Below are positions 58,264 through 64,000 of a DNA stretch of 64,000 nucleotides, one piece after another. The notes beneath the pieces are model-generated. The model searched no databases and was not told the DNA's origin. It was given only the letters and a program-made list of their open reading frames with translations. Location of the stretch: positions 3,173-67,172 of the forward strand of contig JBBQWX010000004.1 of assembly GCA_038210185.1 (NCBI GenBank), in the 5' to 3' direction. Both the position numbers and the translations under genes were made by a program. Within the stretch, counting starts at the first letter, position 1, and each line of letters opens with the position of its first letter. Origin of the DNA: Fodinibacter sp038210185. GTDB lineage: Bacteria > Actinomycetota > Actinomycetes > Actinomycetales > Dermatophilaceae.

Positions 58264-59253
58264 TCAGCGGGGGGCCGGGCCGGTCGACTCGCGCACGACG
58301 AGCTCGGTGGGAAGCACGATCGTCTCGTGCGACTCGTCGTCGTCGAGCAGCGCTCGCAGCAGCAGGTCGGCGGCGGCGTGTCCCTGCCCGGCGACGTCCT
58401 GGCGCACCGTGGTCAGGCCCAGGACTCCGGAGAGCACGAAGTCGTCGATGCCGATGATCGACAGGTCGGCCGGCACGTCGAGCCCGAGCCGGCGGGCGCT
58501 CTCGCGCACCCCGATGGCCATCTCGTCGGATGCCGCGACGATGGCGGTCGGCCGGGTCGCCCGAGCCAGCAGCACGGCACTGTCTCGCGCCGCAGCCTCG
58601 GCGGTCCAGTCCGAGCCGAGGATCCAGTCGTCGTCGCACTGCAGCCCGAGGTCACCGACAGCCTGAAGGAAGGCCTCGAGGCGGTCCTGCGGGGTCTGGA
58701 TGTGGGCGACGTTCTGGGGCACCGTCCCGATGTAGCCGATCCTGGTGTGCCCCAGACCGGCGAGGTGGTCGACGGCGGTGCGCATCGCCGCCTTGTCGTC
58801 GATGCGCACACAGGCCCGATGGGGGACGGGCGAGCCGATGGCGACCAGCGGCAGCCCGAGCCGGTCGACGAGCTCGATCTCCTCCGAGGTCATCGGGATG
58901 TTCAAGGTGATGACGCCGTCGACCCGCTTCCACAGCATGTTCTGGGACAGCGGGAGGCGCTGGTCGTAGCTGTCGTCCTCGAGGTCGAACAGGATGACGT
59001 GGTGGCCACGGGCCCGCAGGCTCTTCTCGATCGCGCTGACCAGGGTCGCAAAAAACCACCGGGTCAGGAAGGGTGCGACGACTGCGACGACGCGGGTGCG
59101 GCCCGAGGCGAGCGACGTCGCCGTGGGGGAGGCCACGTAGTGCAGGTCCTCGGCCACCCGCAGCACGCGCTCACGGGTCTCGGGGGAGACCCGGTCAAGC
59201 CCCCGAAGGGCGCGGGAGACCGTGGCGACCGAGACCCCGGCCACCCGCGCCAC
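58264..59253 (-). CDS. LacI-family regulator with unusual start
   Basis: 329 residues from GTG 59253. HTH (VAGVSVATVSRALRG), hinge (VSPETRERVLRVAEDLHYVAS) and a periplasmic-binding-type effector domain (VVAVVAPFLTRWFF, ASDEMAIGVRESA, SIIGIDDF). The family N-terminus (M)STITDVARVAG is encoded upstream in the same frame, but its first codon is ATC (59271-59269), not ATG/GTG; AAAGGA lies seven bases before. Starting at GTG would trim helix 1. Either ATC is used or this is a mutated start. Controls the adjacent sugar ABC operon by position. Confidence 0.85.
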   Translation of the reverse strand: MARVAGVSVATVSRALRGLDRVSPETRERVLRVAEDLHYVASPTATSLASGRTRVVAVVAPFLTRWFFATLVSAIEKSLRARGHHVILFDLEDDSYDQRLPLSQNMLWKRVDGVITLNIPMTSEEIELVDRLGLPLVAIGSPVPHRACVRIDDKAAMRTAVDHLAGLGHTRIGYIGTVPQNVAHIQTPQDRLEAFLQAVGDLGLQCDDDWILGSDWTAEAAARDSAVLLARATRPTAIVAASDEMAIGVRESARRLGLDVPADLSIIGIDDFVLSGVLGLTTVRQDVAGQGHAAADLLLRALLDDDESHETIVLPTELVVRESTGPAPR

Positions 59254-59301
59254 ATCGGTGATGGTGCTGATCCGTCATTCCTTTGCTCGTGGCTGAGGGC
59301 G

Positions 59302-60261
59302 TCAGCCCTTCAACCCACCGGCGAGGAGGCCGCGCACGAAGTACCGCTGCAGCGCCAGGAACACCGCGACCGGGACGATCATCGAGATGAACGCACCGGC
59401 GGACAGCAGGTACCAGGCACTTCCTCGGGAACCGGACAGCTCGGCGACACGCACGGTGATCGGCGCGACGTCGGGCGTTCCACCGAGGAACACCAGCGAG
59501 ACCAGCAGGTCGTTCCAGACCCAGAGGAACTGGAAGATGCCGAAGGCCGCGAGGGCCGGCGTCAGCAGCGGCAGGAGGATCCGGAAGAAGATCGTCACGT
59601 GACCGGCGCCGTCGACGCGAGCCGCCTCCATCAGCTCCGATGGGAGCTCTCTCATGAAGTTGTGGATGAGGAAGGTCGCCAGTGGCAGCGCGAAGATCGT
59701 GTGCGACAGCCACACGCTCCAGTAGGACGCCCCGATGCCGAGCTTGCTGACGTAGATGTCGAGCAGCGGGATCAGCGCGACCTGCAGGGGCACGATCTGC
59801 AGGGCGAAGACCGCGACGAACAGCGCGTCGCGGCCTGGGAACGGCATCCACGCGAACGCGTACGCCGCGAGCGAGGCCAGGAACAGCGGCAGCAGCACCG
59901 CCGGGATGGTGATGACGATGGTGTTGATGAAGTACTGGCTCAGGCTGGCCGAGGTGCCCGGCGCCAGGGCCTGCCGGTAGTTCTCCAGCGTGTAGGCCGA
60001 CGGGTCCGAGAACGACGTCCACCACCCACTGGTGTTGATGTCGCGCTGCTTGCGGAACGAGGTGACCAGCAGACCGATGGTCGGGATGGTCCACAGCACC
60101 GCGATGACGATCGCGGCCAGGGACGCCCACGGCGAGGAGATCGCACGGGCGGCGTCACCGGCGGCCGACTTCCCACGGCGCTTCTTCACCGGGGCGTCGG
60201 TCGTGTGCTCCATCCCCGCGGAGATCTTCTCCGGCATCGCAACGGGCTCGAGGGTGCTCAC
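59302..60261 (-). CDS. Carbohydrate ABC transporter permease (MalG type)
   Basis: 319 residues. Six membrane segments after a ~45-residue hydrophilic N-terminus; the EAA loop ELMEAARVDGAGHVTIFFRILLPLLTPAL near residue 220 is the contact site for the ATPase. Forms the pore with the MalF-type partner. Start GTG 60261, 3 bp after the MalF-type stop. No gene for the ATPase is in the window, so it must borrow one (MsiK-like) encoded elsewhere. Confidence 0.95.
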   Translation of the reverse strand: MSTLEPVAMPEKISAGMEHTTDAPVKKRRGKSAAGDAARAISSPWASLAAIVIAVLWTIPTIGLLVTSFRKQRDINTSGWWTSFSDPSAYTLENYRQALAPGTSASLSQYFINTIVITIPAVLLPLFLASLAAYAFAWMPFPGRDALFVAVFALQIVPLQVALIPLLDIYVSKLGIGASYWSVWLSHTIFALPLATFLIHNFMRELPSELMEAARVDGAGHVTIFFRILLPLLTPALAAFGIFQFLWVWNDLLVSLVFLGGTPDVAPITVRVAELSGSRGSAWYLLSAGAFISMIVPVAVFLALQRYFVRGLLAGGLKG

Positions 60262-60264
60262 GGC

Positions 60265-61281
60265 TCAGGCCTCCTTGCGCATCTGGATGATGTTGTAGAC
60301 GACGATCGGGATGACGAGCACGAACAGCAGCACCGCGAGCGCCGCACCGAGGCCACCGGCGTTGTACCGGAAGCTCTGGTTGTAGAACTCGTTGGCGACC
60401 ACCGAGGTGTCGAACTGGCCACCGGTCATCGTTCGGACGATGTCGAACACCTTCAGCGTGCCGATGCCGATCGTCGTGATGACGACGACCAGGGCGGGGC
60501 GGATGCTCGGCAGGGTGATGAACCGGAACATCTTGAACGCCTGCACGCCGTCGAGCTTGGCTGCCTCGATGATCTCGTCGGGGATCGCCTTGATGGCGGC
60601 CGACAGGACGGTCATCGCGAAGCCGGCCTGGATCCAGACCATGACGATGATCAGCATGAAGGTGTTCAGTGGCGCGTTGATGAGGAACTGCTGGGTCTCG
60701 AAGCCCAGGGCCTTGAGGATCGCGTTGAGCAGGCCGATCTGGGGGCGGGACGTCTGCTTGTACTGGTAGACGAACTTCCAGATGATGCTCGCGCCGACCA
60801 TGGAGATGGCCATCGGCAGGAAGATCAGGGCCTTGGAGAACGCCTCACCACGGGCGCGGTCGATGAGGATCGCGTAGACCAGGCCGACGCCGGTGGCGAT
60901 GAACGGCACGAGGATGACCCAGATCGCGGTGTTGCGCAGCACGAGCAGCAGCTCGGGCTCGGTGAACATCTGGACGTAGTTCTCGGTCGAGAACGAGCCC
61001 TCACCGGACTTCCCACGGAACGACTGGATGATGGTGAGGATCGCGGGGTACATCAGGCCCACGGCCAGCAGCAGGACTGCGGGGCCGACGAACAGCGCAC
61101 CCTGGAACTTCTCACCGGTGCGGCCCTTGAACAGGGACGCAAAAAAGAGGACCAGGCCGAAGACGGCGGCGAAGAGGGCGATCGCGAAGAACATCAGGAA
61201 GAACTTGCCAGCAACGCTCTGGGCGCGCAGGAGCGGCTCGGGGATACCCCCGGCGACCCCCACGAGGACGTGCATCGACAT
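60265..61281 (-). CDS. Carbohydrate ABC transporter permease (MalF type)
   Basis: 338 residues with seven to eight membrane segments. EAA loop DEIIEAAKLDGVQAFKMFRFITLPSIRPAL near residue 240. An extra N-terminal helix pair (KFFLMFFAIALFAAVFGLVLFFASL) precedes the usual core. ATG 61281 has GGAGGTGAGTCC. Located after an intra-operon hairpin that may lower its level relative to the binding protein. Confidence 0.94.
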   Translation of the reverse strand: MSMHVLVGVAGGIPEPLLRAQSVAGKFFLMFFAIALFAAVFGLVLFFASLFKGRTGEKFQGALFVGPAVLLLAVGLMYPAILTIIQSFRGKSGEGSFSTENYVQMFTEPELLLVLRNTAIWVILVPFIATGVGLVYAILIDRARGEAFSKALIFLPMAISMVGASIIWKFVYQYKQTSRPQIGLLNAILKALGFETQQFLINAPLNTFMLIIVMVWIQAGFAMTVLSAAIKAIPDEIIEAAKLDGVQAFKMFRFITLPSIRPALVVVITTIGIGTLKVFDIVRTMTGGQFDTSVVANEFYNQSFRYNAGGLGAALAVLLFVLVIPIVVYNIIQMRKEA

Positions 61282-61311
61282 GGACTCACCTCCGGTAGTG
61301 GAGAAAAGGGA

Positions 61312-61352
61312 GAACCGGGGTGGGGCGGAGGGCATCCGCCCCACCCCGGTTC
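61312..61352 (-). terminator. Perfect 18-bp hairpin between the binding-protein and MalF-type genes
   Basis: GAACCGGGGTGGGGCGGA pairs perfectly with TCCGCCCCACCCCGGTTC across a 5-nt loop. It lies 27 bp after the binding-protein stop and 31 bp before the MalF ATG, with no U-tract. Such structures often protect the 3' end of the binding-protein mRNA and cause partial termination. Confidence 0.85.
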
Positions 61353-61379
61353 GGGTGACCTTGGGGTCAGGTCAGAGCG

Positions 61380-62756
61380 TCAGCTCTTCGGCCAGGAGTT
61401 CTCGATGTAGTCGAGAGTCGCCTTGTCGTCCTGCCCGGTGATCCAGTTGGTCATGCCCTTCCAGAACGTGCCCGCACCGACGGCGCCCGGCATCTGGTCG
61501 GAACCGTCGAAGCGCGAGGTCGCCGACTTGTCGGTGAGGATCTCGGCCGAGAGCTTGTCGACCGGGTTGGTCAACAGGTTCGGGTCGGCATTCTTGTTCG
61601 CGGTCACACAGCCACCGGAGCCACAGGTCTTCGCCCGCTCGTTGGCCCACTCGACCGAGGAGAGGTAGGTCTGGAAGGCCTTGACCTCGGGACGGTCGGC
61701 GAAGGCGGCGGTGAACTCACCAGCGGTGAGAACCGGCTTGCTCGACGCGTCGACGGCCGGCAGGTAGAAGGCCCACACGTTGCCGTCGGGGCCGACCTTG
61801 GTGCCTTCGGGGAAGTTCGCCGCATAGAACGACGCCTGGCGGTGCATGTAGCACTCGCCCGTGAGGAGCGGCTGCCCAGCGTCCTGGAAGGACGTCGAGG
61901 CGATCGTCTTCACGTCACCGTAACCACCGTTGACGTACTTGGGGTTCTTGAGGATCTTGCCGACCTCGGCCAGGGCCGTGGCGACCTGCGGGTCGTTGAA
62001 GGGGATCTCGTGCTTGACCCACTTGTCGTACACCTCGGGACCCGCCGTGCGCAGCATGACGTCCTCGACCCAGTCGGTGGCCGGCCAGCCGGTGGCGTCA
62101 CCGGACTCGATGCCGGCACACCACGGCTTGACCGCACCGTCGGGGTTGTCGGCGACGATCTTGTCGGACAGCGCGAGTAGCTCGGCCCACGTCTTCGGCA
62201 CCTCGTAGCCCTTGTCCTTGAACGCCTGCGGGGAGTACCAGACGAACGACTTGACGTTGGCGCCGAGCGCGGCCGAGTAGAACTTGCCGTCGACGGTGCC
62301 GAGCTCCTTCCAGTCGGGCATGTTCTTGTCGACGTTAGCGACGACCTCCGGCGGGGCCTCCTTGACCGCTCCGGTCGCGACCAGGGTCTTGAGCAGACCG
62401 GGCTGCGGCAGGTACGCGATGTCAGGGGCGTTGCCACCCTTGACGCGCACCGGCAGCTGGGCCTCGAACTCCTTGGAGCCCTCGTACTTGATCGTGACGC
62501 CGGTGCAATCCTCGAACGGCTTGTACGAAGCCTGGTGAGGAGCGTCCTCCGGCGCGGTGATCGAGGTGTAGACGGAGACCGTCTTGCCCGTCAGGTCACC
62601 GAACGCCTTGTAGGGCGCGCAGTCGATGGTGCTGGTCGCGCTGCTCGCGGTGTCACTTCCGCCGCCGTCGTCGCTGCTTCCGCAGGCCGTCGCGGTCAGG
62701 GCCACCGCGAGGACTCCGGTCAACGCCGCGGTGCGGCGCTTTGAGTTGAGGGGCAT
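61380..62756 (-). CDS. ABC transporter sugar-binding lipoprotein
   Basis: 458 residues, extracellular solute-binding family 1. Signal with lipobox TATAC (Cys25), then a mature region starting GSSDDGGGSD. Fold-typical stretches are GVTIKYEGSKEFEAQLPVRVKGGNAPDIAYLPQPGLL and YMHRQASFYAANFPEGTKVGPDG. Pairs of cysteines (CAGIES; TCGSGGC) may form disulfides. Binds an oligosaccharide or sugar for the MalF/G-type permeases; exact ligand unknown. ATG 62756 has GGAGGCGGGCA. First gene of the operon, behind a LacI-type operator. Confidence 0.93.
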   Translation of the reverse strand: MPLNSKRRTAALTGVLAVALTATACGSSDDGGGSDTASSATSTIDCAPYKAFGDLTGKTVSVYTSITAPEDAPHQASYKPFEDCTGVTIKYEGSKEFEAQLPVRVKGGNAPDIAYLPQPGLLKTLVATGAVKEAPPEVVANVDKNMPDWKELGTVDGKFYSAALGANVKSFVWYSPQAFKDKGYEVPKTWAELLALSDKIVADNPDGAVKPWCAGIESGDATGWPATDWVEDVMLRTAGPEVYDKWVKHEIPFNDPQVATALAEVGKILKNPKYVNGGYGDVKTIASTSFQDAGQPLLTGECYMHRQASFYAANFPEGTKVGPDGNVWAFYLPAVDASSKPVLTAGEFTAAFADRPEVKAFQTYLSSVEWANERAKTCGSGGCVTANKNADPNLLTNPVDKLSAEILTDKSATSRFDGSDQMPGAVGAGTFWKGMTNWITGQDDKATLDYIENSWPKS

Positions 62757-62827
62757 TGCCCGCCTCCATTTCACTGGTCGCGCCGAGACGGGTTGTCGGC
62801 CTCGGCGATGAGGGAACCGGGACCAAA

Positions 62828-62841
62828 GTAAAAGCGTTTAC
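62828..62841 (-). promoter_or_regulatory. LacI-type operator of the sugar ABC operon
   Basis: GTAAAAGCGTTTAC: arms GTAAA/TTTAC around AGCG, with the central CG typical of LacI/CcpA-like sites. It lies 72 bp upstream of the binding-protein ATG, in the promoter region. The LacI regulator at the end of the same operon is the likely ligand. The DNA is noticeably AT-richer than its surroundings. Confidence 0.75.
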
Positions 62842-62909
62842 ACACGAAGCGCAACGCTCCCGCGCCCCAAGGCGGTAACGATTGCGTAACACGGGGGTTT
62901 GTCACCCCG

Positions 62910-64000
62910 TCAGCGCACTGGCGCACCGACCCCTGCGATGACGGCGGGGTACGCCGTGCCGGACCCGTCACGCTTGCCGGTGGCCTCGGGCAGTTCGAGT
63001 GCGACGCCGTTCGGGCCGGACGCGTGGGCCGGCTGCGCGCCGACCCAGGCGAGCACGAGGGCGTCCTCGCCGCGCAGGAACCGGTGGGCGCGAACGCCGC
63101 CCGTGCCGCGACCCTTGGGCGGGTACTCCGCATACGGCGTCACCTTCAGCGCTCCCGGCTGGGTGCCCGGCAGCGCGTCGGACGAGCCGGCCGAGGTGAC
63201 GACGAGGTTGTCGGCGGCCGGGTCGACCGCGCCGAAGAACGCCACCGACGCACCGGCGGACAGCCGGATGCCGGCCATCCCGCCGGCGGTGCGCCCCTGC
63301 GGCCGCACGGCCGACGCGGGGAAGCGGAGCAGCTGGGCGTCGCTCGTGACGAAGACGAGGTCCTCGGCGCCGTCGTGCAGCGCCGCGGCGCCGACCACGG
63401 TGTCACCGTCGCGCAGCGCGACGGCCTCCCACTCGGGGCGGCCGGGATAGTCGGTGGTGACCCGCTTGACGATGCCCTGGGCGGTGCCTAGGGCGATGCC
63501 GGGGCCGTTGGCCTCGAGCGGCACGATCGTCAGCGGCTCCTCGCCGGCGGGCAGGTCGACGTAGACGGCCAGCGGCGCGCCCCCCGACAGGCTCGGCGAA
63601 CCACCCAGCGGTGGCAGGGTGGGCAGCTCGAGCGCCGACATCCGGATCATCCGCCCGCGTGAGGTCACCAGGGCGAACTCGCCGCGAGCGGTGGTGCGCA
63701 CGGCGCCGACCACGGCGTCGTGCTTGGCGCGCCCGCCCTCGCTCGGCACCGGGTCGGCGTTCGAGGTGCGCGCCAGCAGCCCGGTCGACGACAGCAGCAC
63801 CCAGCACGGGTCGTCGGTGACCTCCAGCGGCGTGGCGACCGAGGCGGGGGTGCCGGCCGACTCGAGCAGCACGGTGCGGCGGGGGGTGCCGTGCGCCTTG
63901 GCGACGTCGGCGAGCTCGCTGGAGACGGTGCGGTGCAGCAGCGTCTCGTCGGCGAGGATCGCCTCGAGCTCCTCGATCTGGCGCAGCAGCTCTTCGCGCT
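62910..64000 (-). CDS. parC: DNA topoisomerase IV subunit A, 3' part
   Basis: 364 residues of the C-terminal part, open to the window edge. The first ~40 residues are the end of the coiled coil (REELLRQIEELEAILADETLLHRTVSSELADVAKAHG), then the beta-pinwheel domain with repeated blade patterns (FALVTSRGRMIRMSALEL, IALGTAQGIVKRV, LVFVTSDAQLLRFPASAVRPQGRTAGGMAG with a GyrA-box-like QGRTAGG). The catalytic tyrosine is outside the window. Pairs functionally with parE at 54551; the two are on opposite strands. Confidence 0.92.
   Translation of the reverse strand, partial: REELLRQIEELEAILADETLLHRTVSSELADVAKAHGTPRRTVLLESAGTPASVATPLEVTDDPCWVLLSSTGLLARTSNADPVPSEGGRAKHDAVVGAVRTTARGEFALVTSRGRMIRMSALELPTLPPLGGSPSLSGGAPLAVYVDLPAGEEPLTIVPLEANGPGIALGTAQGIVKRVTTDYPGRPEWEAVALRDGDTVVGAAALHDGAEDLVFVTSDAQLLRFPASAVRPQGRTAGGMAGIRLSAGASVAFFGAVDPAADNLVVTSAGSSDALPGTQPGALKVTPYAEYPPKGRGTGGVRAHRFLRGEDALVLAWVGAQPAHASGPNGVALELPEATGKRDGSGTAYPAVIAGVGAPVR

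Noticed and set aside
57823..61410. 1195-codon plus-strand open frame across the permease end, LacI and ABC permease genes
   Set aside because: Low-complexity Asp/Gly/His/Arg translation antisense to genes with clear membrane and DNA-binding motifs; a GC-bias artefact.
1..64000. tRNA, rRNA, insertion sequence or prophage genes
   Set aside because: No transposase-, integrase- or phage-like proteins and no cloverleaf or rRNA-like sequence was recognised by eye; a tRNA/rRNA scan could still find a small RNA.

Overview
The window is chromosomal DNA of a high-GC Gram-positive (Actinobacteria). The evidence is the split cytochrome bcc-aa3 layout (ctaCDF on the + strand, ctaE-qcrCAB on the - strand), frequent GTG starts, an SOS box of Gram-positive type, and a block syntenic with the mycobacterial Rv2172c-Rv2182c region (acyltransferase, class II DAHP synthase, PknL-type kinase, Rv2175c-like protein, polyprenyl synthase, methylenetetrahydrofolate reductase). 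The gene set suggests Micrococcales, perhaps Intrasporangiaceae; that placement is inference from memory of gene neighbourhoods. No rRNA, tRNA, insertion sequence, prophage or CRISPR array was seen.

Layout. 1-146: 5' end of a cysteine-desulfurase-like gene. 242-10261: respiratory chain in two opposed operons, ctaC-ctaD-ctaF and ctaE-qcrC-qcrA-qcrB, separated by a metallopeptidase gene that lacks its expected stop, a serine hydrolase and a DUF167 gene. 10347-24581: mixed housekeeping genes: a receiver-only protein, trpD, a stand-alone Lrp sensor domain, an exonuclease/UvrC-like fusion, a methyltransferase/HxlR divergent pair with a perfect 20-bp palindrome between them, a secreted gluzincin, a GT-C-like membrane protein, an acyl-CoA ligase, SRPBCC, a frameshifted ArsA-type ATPase, ROK kinase and an EEP-family protein.

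24694-31876: a tightly overlapping operon for a group 3b-like [NiFe]-hydrogenase (beta, gamma, small and large subunits). It includes a cyclic-nucleotide-binding protein without a DNA-binding domain, a maturation protease, HypC, an EamA transporter and a DUF6390-like protein. A promoter-proximal perfect palindrome lies in front. The only other hyp-type gene here is hypC; hypABDEF must lie elsewhere if the enzyme is matured.

33212-45982: the Rv2172c-Rv2182c-like block, with a MacS/MacR-type two-component system, a threonine aldolase, an EamA transporter and a LysM/transglycosylase gene inserted. The LysM gene carries a tandem 9-mer resembling an MtrA box. 46053-53084: an SOS-box-led damage-tolerance operon (DUF6504, HEPN, dnaE2, methyltransferase, dinB). 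53145-58231: small membrane proteins, parE and an APC permease. 58264-62756: a sugar ABC transporter operon (binding protein, two permeases, LacI regulator, no ATPase) with a LacI-type operator and a perfect 18-bp intra-operon hairpin. 62910-64000: the 3' part of parC.

The most unusual content lies outside ordinary genes. There is a pair of ~70-bp interspersed palindromic elements in inverse orientation, one of which supplies the C-terminus and stop of a membrane protein. There are also a palindromic tract inside the dnaE2 coding frame, several short tandem-repeat patches beside genes, a stop-codon loss, a frameshifted ATPase, and a LacI regulator whose family-typical start position is ATC.
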